The position numbers were made by a program, and so were the translations under genes. Shown here one piece after another: positions 9,705 through 18,284 of a DNA stretch of 51,422 bases. Origin of the DNA: Xenorhabdus japonica (GTDB taxonomy: Bacteria; Pseudomonadota; Gammaproteobacteria; Enterobacterales; Enterobacteriaceae); the NCBI RefSeq assembly GCF_900115195.1, contig NZ_FOVO01000026.1, positions 1 to 51,422 on the forward strand. The letters are read 5' to 3'. Each line of letters starts with the position of its first letter. The first letter of the stretch is position 1. The notes under the pieces were generated by a model that was not told where the DNA came from, searched no databases, and saw only the letters and a program-made list of their open reading frames with translations.

Positions 9705-10223
9705 TTAAGCAACAATTGGCGCACGCCAGTCGTCAGCACCAGAAGTACCAGCAGTAGTGTGTTCCCACTCGATCTTACGGTAAGAAAGAGAAACACGAAC
9801 CAACTGAGTGAATTCAGATTTTGCTGGGTCCTGGCAGTGTGGCATTTTGCAGTCGATATCAACGATAGTTGCATCTACCAGTTTAGTAGTGAAGAAATGC
9901 TCTTGTTTACCTTCGATTGAAGTACGGTACCATTTCAATTCTACAGTAGTCAGCATCTCGCCAGAAGCCAGTGCGTTGTAAAGCAGAGGAACTGCTTTAT
10001 TCAATGCAACGGTAAAGCGGAATGGCTTATGCGCACGCTGGCCAGAAGGTTGTCCTGACTGTGGATCAGTTGGAACAGTTACGATGTGGTCAAATTCTTG
10101 AACCAGCATTTCATCTTCGTGACCTTGAACAAAGATATTACCAACGGATTCAGCCGTGAATGCGCCAGCAGTAATATTGCCCTGAGTTTTACCATTGATA
10201 GAAATATAACATGGAGTTGGCAT
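9705..10223 (-). CDS. hcp: T6SS tube protein Hcp
   Basis: A 172-aa Hcp (TssD). Hexameric rings of Hcp stack into the inner tube that the T6SS sheath expels. It shows the family features: the N-terminal M-P-T-P-C-Y-I-S-I-N-G, an 'HKPF' motif (…RAHKPFRFTVALNKAVPLLYNAL), and 'KLVDATIVDI' in the second half, at the expected length. AGGA 8 bases upstream supports the start. It is transcribed away from the tss operon across a 930-bp gap, so it has its own promoter, consistent with the much larger amount of Hcp needed. No C-terminal toxin extension is present, so it is a structural Hcp. Confidence 0.97.
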   Translation of the reverse strand: MPTPCYISINGKTQGNITAGAFTAESVGNIFVQGHEDEMLVQEFDHIVTVPTDPQSGQPSGQRAHKPFRFTVALNKAVPLLYNALASGEMLTTVELKWYRTSIEGKQEHFFTTKLVDATIVDIDCKMPHCQDPAKSEFTQLVRVSLSYRKIEWEHTTAGTSGADDWRAPIVA

Positions 10224-11154
10224 ATGAATATCCTATAAAAATTTACCAATATTTAGTGTAAGTGTTCATTCCTTGCGTGATAATTCCATTTATTCATCAA
10301 AATGAAATTTTAGCTTGCCAAACACTCGGAGCGAATAATAAAGCTGAAATTGTCTGACGCAAAGTCATTTGAAAAAATCAACATACGCTTTAATTCAATG
10401 ACAAATAAAAATTTTATAATCATTGCCGTTGTGAAAGTTATGGCTTATTTTCTATAAAAAATCAGCCTCTTTAACTGGTTTAAAAATGAGCTTCGATATT
10501 CGCATGCATTTAACTTTTTGATATATAGTGTTTTTTATTTTTTTGCTTAAATGTTTTCTATGATCATTTAAAAAGTGTTACCGAGATCAAAAAAATGAAA
10601 ATAATTTAGATTGTTGTGATACATAATTAATCAAAATAAAATAATAAATGACATTGATGCTGATTATTAATCTAGATTTTGATGGTTACGTTTTATTCAT
10701 GAGAAGATGAAAAATATTTCTTTTTATACAATTTATAAGTAATGGGATTACATACTCTTACAGAGAGTAAAACCAAACTTTTCTCTACTTTGAGAGAAAA
10801 AAATATTTATAATTTGCTATGAGTTGAGATAAAGATATTAAAAGCTTGAATAGAGGACTTTATCAATTTGTGTTTTGGCTTTACATCAAAAAAATAAAAT
10901 GTCAAACTCGAACTTGACGATTTTTCATATCGATGTTACTTCCACGATTAGATAGGATATATCTGATTATTTAACTATATGTTGATATACAGTTGATATA
11001 AAACCATTCGTACCTGCAAATATAGTTATCTTCTATTTCCTATTTTTTTAGGGAGATTTTTTGTATTTGTTATATAGGTAAGCATTGGAATCATTCTCTC
11101 ACCAATAATGGGTTGTTAGACAGTTCATGGTTGTATTAGCCAAAGGATTAAAAT
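10224..11154. promoter_or_regulatory. long divergent regulatory region between hcp and tssB
   Basis: 930 bp with no credible gene and strong A+T bias. Visible structures: an inverted repeat TACTCT/AGAGTA at 10753-10769, a second stem-loop TTTTCTCT/AGAGAAAA at 10779-10800, and two direct copies of GTTGATATA at 10981-10989 and 10992-11000, 11 bp apart. I found no convincing sigma-54 promoter. It must hold the promoters of hcp and of the tss operon and is the likely site of silencing or activator control. Confidence 0.5.
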
Positions 11155-11652
11155 ATGAGTAAGAATAGTCCAGGTAGCGTAGCTCCAAAAGAAAGAATTA
11201 ATATTAAGTACGTCCCTAATACCGGTGACCAGACCGCAGAAGTTGAATTACCTCTGAATCTTCTAGTTGTTGGTGACTTGAAAGGCAAAAGCGAAGATAC
11301 ACCAATTGAAGAACGGCAAACAGTTTCTATCAATAAGAACAACTTTAATGCCGTAATGAATGAGGCAAATATCAACCTGACTTTTAACGTCCCTAATCGT
11401 CTCGATGAAAAAAGCGAAGAAGATCTGCCAGTTAATCTGGAAATAAAATCACTGAGCGATTTTTCACCAGATAATATCGCGAAGAAAGTACCTGAATTAA
11501 ATAAACTTCTCGAACTTCGTGAGGCATTGGTTGCATTAAAAGGCCCATTGGGAAATATCCCAGCATTTCGTGCTCGCTTGCAGTCACTGCTGGAAGATGA
11601 ATCCGTTCGTGAGCAACTCCTGAAAGAACTTGAAATCGTCAATAAAAAATAA
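11155..11652 (+). CDS. tssB: T6SS contractile sheath small subunit TssB
   Basis: A 165-aa TssB (VipA/ImpB). With TssC it polymerises into the contractile sheath around the Hcp tube. The N-terminal region has the family's 'VELPLNLLVVGDLKG' segment (about residues 33-47), followed by 'FNAVMNEANINLTFNVPN' and the C-terminal helices that intertwine with TssC. Length is normal. AAAGGA 7 bases before the ATG gives a strong start. It is the first gene of the plus-strand operon, 20 bp ahead of tssC, so its promoter lies in the preceding gap. Confidence 0.97.
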   Translation: MSKNSPGSVAPKERINIKYVPNTGDQTAEVELPLNLLVVGDLKGKSEDTPIEERQTVSINKNNFNAVMNEANINLTFNVPNRLDEKSEEDLPVNLEIKSLSDFSPDNIAKKVPELNKLLELREALVALKGPLGNIPAFRARLQSLLEDESVREQLLKELEIVNKK

Positions 11653-11672
11653 CTGGTTAAAGGAATTTTTAA

Positions 11673-13151
11673 ATGGCTCAGCACGAAGAAAACAGCACAG
11701 CTATTGCTTCTGGCGCAACGACCTCCTTGCTTGATGAAATTATGTCTCAAGCGAGAATGACTCCGGAAAATGATGGCTACTACATTGCAAAACAAGGTGT
11801 TGCTGCGTTTATCGGTAGCATTCTGGATACCGGTTCTAACGAAGAACCAATCAACAAACTGCTTGTTGATAAAATGATCGTTGAATTAGATAAAAAGCTC
11901 AGCGAGCAGATGGACGAAATTATGCACGCTAAGCAGTTCCAGGAATTGGAATCTTCTTGGCGTTCACTGAAAATTTTGGTGGATCGCACTGATTTCCGTG
12001 AAAACATCAAAATCAACATTATTCATGCCACTAAAGATGAACTGCTGGAAGATTTTGAATTCTCACCTGAAATTATTCAGTCCGGCTTCTACAAGCACGT
12101 TTATTCCACAGGCTACGGTCAGTTCGGTGGTGAACCTGTTGCTGCTGTCATCGGTAACTACGCTTTCAGCAACACGACGCCTGATATTAAATTAATGCAG
12201 TATGTCAGTTCAGTGGGGGCGATGGCTCATGCGCCATTCTTGTCTTCCGTTTCGCCTGAATTCTTTGGTGTTAACAGCTTTACTGACCTGCCAGCCATTA
12301 AAGATCTGAAATCTGTCTTTGAAGGTCCTTCACATACTAAATGGCGTGCGCTGCGTGAGTCTGAAGATTCACGTTACTTAGGTCTGACCGCACCACGTTT
12401 CTTGCTGCGTCTGCCTTATTCCAACGTTGAAAACCCAATCAAGAACTTCAACTATCAGGAAAATGTCAGCCGTGACCATGAACATTTCTTGTGGGGCAAC
12501 ACTGCATACTTGCTGGCTAGCTGCCTGACTGACAGCTTCGCTAAATATCGCTGGTGTCCAAACATCATTGGTCCACAGAGTGGTGGTGCAGTAAGCGATC
12601 TGCCGGTTCACCTGTACGAAGCAATGGGTCAGGTTCAGGCGAAGATCCCAACAGAAGTTCTGATCACTGACCGTCGTGAATTCGAACTGGCAGAAGAAGG
12701 CTTCATTACTCTGACCATGCGTAAGGGTAGCGATAACGCAGCATTCTTCTCTGCAAACTCGGTTCAGAAACCAAAAGTATTCCCAAATACCCGTGAAGGG
12801 AAAATTGCAGAAACCAACTATAAGTTGGGTACGCAACTTCCATACATGTTCATCATCAACCGTCTGGCTCACTACATCAAAGTGTTGCAGCGTGAACAGA
12901 TCGGCTCTTGGAAAGAGCGTCAGGATCTGGAGCGTGAACTGAACATGTGGCTGAAACAGTACATTGCTGATCAGGAAAACCCACCAACTGACGTTCGTAG
13001 CCGTCGTCCTCTGCGTGCAGCTGAGATCAAGGTTCTGGATGTTGAAGGCGATCCAGGCTGGTATCAGGTTGCGATGCAAGTTCGCCCGCACTTCAAATAC
13101 ATGGGTGCAAGCTTCGAACTGTCTCTGGTTGGACGTTTGGATAAGGAATAA
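11673..13151 (+). CDS. tssC: T6SS contractile sheath large subunit TssC
   Basis: A 492-aa TssC (VipB/ImpC), the larger sheath protein, which also carries the region recognised by ClpV in the contracted sheath complex. Hallmarks are 'LESSWRSLKILVDRTDF' around residue 90, 'GNYAFSNTTPDI' near 170, 'RFLLRLPY' near 245, and the C-terminal 'VQVRPHFKYMGASFELSLVGRL'-type ending, seen here as V-R-P-H-F-K-Y-M-G. The ribosome binding site AAAGGAATT is in place. It is co-transcribed with tssB; codon use is the most biased in the cluster, as expected for a highly expressed structural protein. Confidence 0.97.
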   Translation: MAQHEENSTAIASGATTSLLDEIMSQARMTPENDGYYIAKQGVAAFIGSILDTGSNEEPINKLLVDKMIVELDKKLSEQMDEIMHAKQFQELESSWRSLKILVDRTDFRENIKINIIHATKDELLEDFEFSPEIIQSGFYKHVYSTGYGQFGGEPVAAVIGNYAFSNTTPDIKLMQYVSSVGAMAHAPFLSSVSPEFFGVNSFTDLPAIKDLKSVFEGPSHTKWRALRESEDSRYLGLTAPRFLLRLPYSNVENPIKNFNYQENVSRDHEHFLWGNTAYLLASCLTDSFAKYRWCPNIIGPQSGGAVSDLPVHLYEAMGQVQAKIPTEVLITDRREFELAEEGFITLTMRKGSDNAAFFSANSVQKPKVFPNTREGKIAETNYKLGTQLPYMFIINRLAHYIKVLQREQIGSWKERQDLERELNMWLKQYIADQENPPTDVRSRRPLRAAEIKVLDVEGDPGWYQVAMQVRPHFKYMGASFELSLVGRLDKE

Positions 13152-13153
13152 TC

Positions 13154-13594
13154 ATGGCTGCGCTGTACAGTTGGAACAGAGGCAGCTCTGCCAGTCTGTT
13201 CGAGCGCATTCAAGGGAAGAGCTCCGGCTCTTCCCGTCAGTCAAGGATGCGTTCACTGCTTGATTCTATCAGGAAGCATTTGAATGAAGTGCTGAATTCC
13301 CGTCCTGGTGCCTGCCAAAGCGCCGTTGAATTAGGGGTCATTGATCTCAATGATGCGACCGCGACATCAGTGGATTTCAAGCAAAGTATCGAATGGGCGA
13401 TTGAAGAGTGCATCAGAAATTATGAACCCAGAATATCAGCGGTTTCTGTCAGCGCCATCAATGATGATTCAGATCCGTTGCTGTTGAGCTTTCATATCAG
13501 CGCTGAAATCTCTCTGGATGATATCAACGACCTTGTGGAATTTAGCATCCAGTTGGATAACAACCGGCGCTATTGCCTAGAGCGAACTCAATAA
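13154..13594 (+). CDS. tssE: T6SS baseplate subunit TssE (gp25-like)
   Basis: A 146-aa TssE, homologous to phage T4 gp25, the baseplate wedge protein that starts sheath assembly. The 'SLLDSIRKHLNEVLNSRPG' helix (about residues 35-53), 'YEPRISAVSV' and the C-terminal beta strands 'LLLSFHISAEI' match the gp25-like domain. It starts 2 bp after tssC and its stop codon is followed directly by the tssF ATG. The placement between tssC and tssF is the usual order. Confidence 0.93.
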   Translation: MAALYSWNRGSSASLFERIQGKSSGSSRQSRMRSLLDSIRKHLNEVLNSRPGACQSAVELGVIDLNDATATSVDFKQSIEWAIEECIRNYEPRISAVSVSAINDDSDPLLLSFHISAEISLDDINDLVEFSIQLDNNRRYCLERTQ

Positions 13595-15427
13595 ATGTCA
13601 TTTGAAAAATATTTCAGAGATGAGTTGAACTATCTGCGACAACTGGGGAAAGAAGCCGCAGTTGAGCGCCCTCATCTTGCCGCATTTCTATCAGAACAAG
13701 GCTCTGACCCCGACGTTGAGCGTTTGCTTGAAGGTTTTGCCTTCCTGACAGGCAACCTGCGGGCAAAGATTGATGATCAGTTCCCTGAATTGACTCACGG
13801 CCTGCTCAATATGCTCTGGCCGAACTATCTGCGCCCAACCCCCAGCATGACTATCATCGAGTATACCCCCGATGAAAGCGTTGTGACGAAAGCGACACTG
13901 GTCAAGCGTGGCACACAGATTATGAGCCAGACGCTGTCAACTCAAGATGATATTTATTCGAACGAAAAACCGGGCGGCAAAAAAGACGATCATGGCCGCT
14001 GTACCTTCACGCTCTGCCGTGATGTTTGGCTATTTCCGCTTTCTATCCGAGACATCTCCGTTAATAACAGTAATGAGACCGGGATTATCGGCCTGAATTT
14101 TGCGTCGAAAACGGAGCTGAACCTGCATGAGTTAGAACTGGACAAACTTCGTTTTTATCTGAGTGGTGATGGCTATACCACTTCCCAGCTCTATTTCTGG
14201 CTCTGTTATTACTTCAGAAAAGCAGAATTGGTGGTAGGAGATACAGTAATCCCTCTGCCAGATTTTGATTTTGTACCTGTAGGATTTGAGCGGGAAGATG
14301 CATTACTGCCATACCCGAAAAACGCCTATATGGGGTATCGCATTTTGCAGGAATATTTCTGTTTTGCAGAAAGCTTCCTGTTCTTTGATGTGAAAGGCTT
14401 CCCAGAGCTGCCTGAAGATCTCAAGACTAAAGATTTCAAACTGAATTTACACTTTTCTCAGGCACTGCCACCAGAAGTCAAGGTTCGTCATGACACTTTC
14501 CGTCTGCACTGTACACCCGCAATCAACCTGTTCCCTATGGACAGTGAAGCGATTGAACTCAATGGCAGCCAGACTGAATATCCGTTGAAAGCCAGTTACA
14601 GCTTTCCTGATCACTATGACATTTTCTCTGTCGATGGCGTAGAAAGCTGGCTAACAGGAGAAAATGGTGAACGCAGCCGCGCCCGTATTGGTGAGCGAGT
14701 TTATACCCCGTTTGAAAGTTTCAACCACCAAATTGATAACGAAGACGAACGCTCAATGCGTTATTACCGTCTTCGGGTGAAAGAGTCACCTTTCCGCAGG
14801 GGGCTGGAACATTTCATCTCATTTGTTCGGGGGGATGAATCAGATTTGCTCAGACTCAAACTGAAAGAAAATGTTTCGATCGGATTGACCTGTACCAACC
14901 GTGAATTGCCTTTAGAGCTACGCGTTGGCGACATTAATTACCCTTCAATCGGCAGCCCGTCATTTGCGACATTCCGCAATATCACGCGCCCATCAGTGCC
15001 TCTCTATCCTCTATTGGATGGCGGTTTGCACTGGTCACTGCTGTCAAATATGTCACTTAACTATATGTCATTACTGGATAGGGACGCGTTGAAACAGGTG
15101 CTGCGTACCTACGATTTCCCAAGTATTCATAACCGACAGTCCAAGCGTTCATCGCAGAAACGGCTTGATGCCATTGAGAAGATCGAAACAGAGCCGACAG
15201 ATCGGCTGTTCCGCGGGCAGCCTGTGCGCGGGTTGCGCTCAACACTGTATATCCGACAACAGGCATTCAGCTCGGAAGGCGAGCTTTATCTGTTCAGTAC
15301 GGTTCTGTCACGGTTTTTCTCACTGTATGCCAGCGTCAATGCTTTTCATATGTTGAAGGTAATCAATTTAGATAATCAGGAATGTTATGAATGGCCGGTA
15401 CAGATAGGTCAACACTCGTTGATGTAA
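13595..15427 (+). CDS. tssF: T6SS baseplate subunit TssF
   Basis: A 610-aa TssF (ImpG/VasA). Two TssF and one TssG form the baseplate wedge with TssE and TssK. The N-terminus 'FEKYFRDELNYLRQLGKEAAVERPHLAAFL' is split here as F-R-D-E-L-N-Y-L and is diagnostic, followed by 'DPDVERLLEGFAFLTGNLRAKIDD' and 'FPELTHGLLNMLWPNYLRPTPSM'. Size is typical. The ATG abuts the tssE stop codon, so expression probably depends on translational coupling. Its last 37 bases overlap tssG. Confidence 0.96.
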   Translation: MSFEKYFRDELNYLRQLGKEAAVERPHLAAFLSEQGSDPDVERLLEGFAFLTGNLRAKIDDQFPELTHGLLNMLWPNYLRPTPSMTIIEYTPDESVVTKATLVKRGTQIMSQTLSTQDDIYSNEKPGGKKDDHGRCTFTLCRDVWLFPLSIRDISVNNSNETGIIGLNFASKTELNLHELELDKLRFYLSGDGYTTSQLYFWLCYYFRKAELVVGDTVIPLPDFDFVPVGFEREDALLPYPKNAYMGYRILQEYFCFAESFLFFDVKGFPELPEDLKTKDFKLNLHFSQALPPEVKVRHDTFRLHCTPAINLFPMDSEAIELNGSQTEYPLKASYSFPDHYDIFSVDGVESWLTGENGERSRARIGERVYTPFESFNHQIDNEDERSMRYYRLRVKESPFRRGLEHFISFVRGDESDLLRLKLKENVSIGLTCTNRELPLELRVGDINYPSIGSPSFATFRNITRPSVPLYPLLDGGLHWSLLSNMSLNYMSLLDRDALKQVLRTYDFPSIHNRQSKRSSQKRLDAIEKIETEPTDRLFRGQPVRGLRSTLYIRQQAFSSEGELYLFSTVLSRFFSLYASVNAFHMLKVINLDNQECYEWPVQIGQHSLM

Positions 15428-16443
15428 CCATTGATCAGAACCCTGCCACATCGCTGGCATTGGACATCGCACAGTACAACTTTTACCAGTTGGTTGAGCT
15501 GCTTAACCAGCTGGCGGTAGCGTGGGATAAAACAGGGGAGACAGATCGTCCTGATCTGGAATCTATCCGTTTCCGTTCTAGTGCCAGTCTGGCATTTCCG
15601 ACTCGTGATGTCATCTCACTTGCGCAATCTAAGAAGGGATACTTCGAACTGGAAGTTTCCTTTATGGGGTTGCACGGAAGCCAGTCTCCGATGCCGGGCT
15701 ATTATCTCGATTCTCTGGCATGGGAAGATGCCCAGGGGGAAAACCGCCTGACGGATTTTCTCAACCTTTTTAACCATCGTTTAATTACGCTCCTGCATCA
15801 GATTTGGCGGAAATACCGCTATTACATCTGTTTCAAGAAAGGTGGGGAAGATAATTTTTCCCAGCGTATGTTCTCTCTCGTTGGGCTGGGCAGTGATGTC
15901 AACCGCCGGATGCTGAACATCAATCACAGCAAAATGCTGGCGTATGCCGGATTGCTGGCAAGCCCCGGACGCTCACCAGAAGTGATATGCAGCCTTGTTT
16001 CCCACTGTTTTGATTTGCAGGACGTTACGCTGCACGGCTGGCAATTCAGGAAAGTTACCATTCCGGTGGATCAGCAGAATCGGCTGGGGGGAACCAATAA
16101 AGGCCAGAAAATCGGTGATACCGAGCTGTCTGTATTGGGACAAAACTTCACCATCGGCTCTTGGGTTGGGGATTATAGCGGGAAATTTCTGCTCAGTATC
16201 AACGACCTGACCCGCGATCGGTTCCTCTCATTCCTGCCTGATGGCAAGAACTATCTCCCGTTGGTGATGTTCATTTCTTTTGTCATGCGCAGCCAGTTCG
16301 CTTGGGAGCTGCGTCTTGGGCTGGCTGAAAATCAGGTCAGCGGCATGGTATTGGGGGCGAAGCAGAATAACCATCTGGGGTGGACCAGTTTTCTCGGCGA
16401 ACCGGAAAAGAAACCCTTTGTCACAATTTCAGTTATGGAATAA
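15391..16443 (+). CDS. tssG: T6SS baseplate subunit TssG
   Basis: A 350-aa TssG (ImpH/VasB), wedge partner of TssF. Recognisable parts are 'YNFYQLVELLNQL' near the N-terminus, 'FMGLHGSQSPMPGYYLDSL' near residue 91, 'FLNLFNHRLITLLHQIWRKYRYYI', and the C-terminal 'LGAKQNNHLGWTSFLG'. The ATG at 15391 lies inside tssF in another frame, with AGGA 9 bases upstream; this 37-bp overlap fits coupled production of the two baseplate partners. The length agrees with the family (about 330-350 aa). Confidence 0.95.
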   Translation: MAGTDRSTLVDVTIDQNPATSLALDIAQYNFYQLVELLNQLAVAWDKTGETDRPDLESIRFRSSASLAFPTRDVISLAQSKKGYFELEVSFMGLHGSQSPMPGYYLDSLAWEDAQGENRLTDFLNLFNHRLITLLHQIWRKYRYYICFKKGGEDNFSQRMFSLVGLGSDVNRRMLNINHSKMLAYAGLLASPGRSPEVICSLVSHCFDLQDVTLHGWQFRKVTIPVDQQNRLGGTNKGQKIGDTELSVLGQNFTIGSWVGDYSGKFLLSINDLTRDRFLSFLPDGKNYLPLVMFISFVMRSQFAWELRLGLAENQVSGMVLGAKQNNHLGWTSFLGEPEKKPFVTISVME

Positions 16444-16448
16444 CGACT

Positions 16449-17744
16449 ATGGAAAAACATCAACCAATCCTTTCATTGCGGGTTCTTAACAGTGAACAGC
16501 TAGAAAGTGGTAAAGCCGCCAATTGCCAGTTCTCGACACAGGGCGGTACGGTCGGTAGCAGTGAAAGCCATCTTTGGTCTGTACAGGATCAGCAGGGCAA
16601 TATCCACCCATCACAATTCACCATTAAGTGGCAGGATGGGGCATTTTGCCTGCAAGTACTTGCTGAACCAGTGCAGGTTAATAATGCAACGTTGACGCCA
16701 GAGGCGAGTTTGATCCTGTTACAGCAAGGCGATCAAATCAAGGTCGGCAATTTGTCGATCAAGAGTCACATCAGTCTTTCTGAGACAGATCGCGTTGATC
16801 CTTCAACAGTATCACCTGAATCGCTGGTTTCCAGCTACAGCAATCCGCTGGATGCCATGATGGAAGGCGTACCCGCACAAAAATCTGTATTTGCCCACGA
16901 TGAAAGCATTGCTCCGACGGTTATGCACCGTTTCAGTGATGATCCACTACGGGTACTTGATAGCGAGAGCCTGACCACATTGAAACCACAGGTTGAGGCT
17001 GATGATACGGAACAACTTTTGCCACCGGATCATTACCAATCCCCCCCATTTGCTAACCCTATTTTTGATAACCGAGGCAGTGTTATGGATCAGGAGTTCC
17101 TTGATTTACCTGATATCGATTCCGATAGGCAGTACGAAAATATGGATGTTGACCATGTCGCTATTACTCCTCTCATGCGTGGGCTGGAAGCTCGCCTGCC
17201 TCTGCACGACAGCCAACAGGCGAATGATTTTCTGCAAGAGATGGGCAAAACCATGAAAGCCGCTATTGAAGGGCTATTAGCTCTTCAGCGTGAACAACAT
17301 GGATTGCGTGATAAACAACTCCGTCCTATTGAAGATAACCCTCTGCGCCTGAACATGGATTATGACACGACCATGCAGGTGATGTTCTCTGATCAGAAAA
17401 GCCCGGTTCATCTCTCCGCACCGGCAGCGGTAGCGGAAAGTCTGCAAAACCTGCAATTGCACTATCAGGCCAACCGGGTTGCCATTTCTGCCGCACTGGA
17501 CACCATGCTGGAAGCCTTTTCCCCAGAGCAATTGCTCCGCCGTTTCTCGCATTATCGTCGTAGTAACGAAGTCAGGAATAAAGATGCGTCCTGGGCTTGG
17601 GAAATGTACACCAACTATTACCGTGAATTAGCATCCAGCCGCCAGCAAGGATTCGAAAAGTTATTCCGCGAGGTATATGAGCAGGCTTATGACCGCGCAT
17701 TGCGTCAGGGCTTGGAGGAATCCAGCAATGACACATTCCGCTAG
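16449..17744 (+). CDS. tagH: T6SS-associated FHA-domain protein TagH
   Basis: A 431-aa protein of the T6SS FHA/ImpI type. The N-terminal 100 residues form a forkhead-associated domain ('GGTVGSSESHLWSVQD' and 'PVQVNNATLT...GDQIKVGN' are the FHA strands), which normally binds phosphothreonine. The middle is a variable acidic linker. The C-terminal 180 residues ('RGLEARLPLHDSQQANDF' onward, ending 'FEKLFREVYEQAYDRAL') match the ImpI/VasC C-terminal domain. FHA proteins regulate T6SS assembly after translation. No Stk1/PpkA kinase or PppA phosphatase is encoded in this cluster, so its partner kinase is unknown. I chose the ATG at 16449, 5 bp after tssG, not longer upstream frames. It overlaps tssJ by 17 bp. 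Confidence 0.9.
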   Translation: MEKHQPILSLRVLNSEQLESGKAANCQFSTQGGTVGSSESHLWSVQDQQGNIHPSQFTIKWQDGAFCLQVLAEPVQVNNATLTPEASLILLQQGDQIKVGNLSIKSHISLSETDRVDPSTVSPESLVSSYSNPLDAMMEGVPAQKSVFAHDESIAPTVMHRFSDDPLRVLDSESLTTLKPQVEADDTEQLLPPDHYQSPPFANPIFDNRGSVMDQEFLDLPDIDSDRQYENMDVDHVAITPLMRGLEARLPLHDSQQANDFLQEMGKTMKAAIEGLLALQREQHGLRDKQLRPIEDNPLRLNMDYDTTMQVMFSDQKSPVHLSAPAAVAESLQNLQLHYQANRVAISAALDTMLEAFSPEQLLRRFSHYRRSNEVRNKDASWAWEMYTNYYRELASSRQQGFEKLFREVYEQAYDRALRQGLEESSNDTFR

Positions 17745-18282
17745 TCGCCGTATATGGGCTGTAGGGATTTTATTGCTGTCAGTGATGTTGCTGAACGGCT
17801 GTAGCAGTGCATGGAACGCAACAAAAAAAGTAGGCCAGGTCATCTGGGACCCTTCCACACCGGTAGGTACACCCGATGAGCAGGCTTCTGTTGCCAACAT
17901 TACATTGCTGGCCGAATCAGACATCAACCCCAATGAAAGTGGTGAAGCAGCTCCTGTTGAAATGAATTTGGTTTATCTCAGTGAAGATTCACGTTTTCTG
18001 GCTGCCGACTATGACCAGCTTGAAAGCGACAAACTCGAAAAGGCACTGGGGAAAAACTACATCGATCATCAGGATTACACTTTGTTGCCGGGGCAATACA
18101 AGCCTCTGGAAGCCATCACATTGGAAAAGAAAAACCGTTACATCGGTGTCATCGTTCACTATGCAGATGCTAATCAATCTGAATGGAAAAAGATCATCCT
18201 AGTAAAAGACATCGGCCGCCATTACCGCATCTTGGTGCATGTCAGAAACAATGACGTCGAACTTAGAAAAGAGGAGGAGTAA
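17728..18282 (+). CDS. tssJ: T6SS outer-membrane lipoprotein TssJ
   Basis: A 184-aa lipoprotein (TssJ/VasD). It anchors the TssJLM membrane complex to the outer membrane and contacts the periplasmic part of TssM. The signal peptide ends in the lipobox L-N-G-C at about residues 22-25, with the cysteine as the predicted lipidation site. The mature domain holds the TssJ beta-sandwich pattern ('VEMNLVYLSEDSRFLAADY', 'LLPGQYKPLEAITLEKKNRYIGVIVHY'). The ATG at 17728 has GGAGG 11 bases upstream and starts within the end of tagH; upstream in-frame ATGs would bury the signal peptide and are rejected. Confidence 0.93.
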   Translation: MTHSASRRIWAVGILLLSVMLLNGCSSAWNATKKVGQVIWDPSTPVGTPDEQASVANITLLAESDINPNESGEAAPVEMNLVYLSEDSRFLAADYDQLESDKLEKALGKNYIDHQDYTLLPGQYKPLEAITLEKKNRYIGVIVHYADANQSEWKKIILVKDIGRHYRILVHVRNNDVELRKEEE

Positions 18283-18284
18283 TC

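Noticed and set aside
16380-16448. N-terminal extension of the FHA protein into tssG
   Set aside because: The ATG at 16449 follows tssG by 5 bp and starts the FHA-like sequence; the extension overlaps tssG and is not protein-like.
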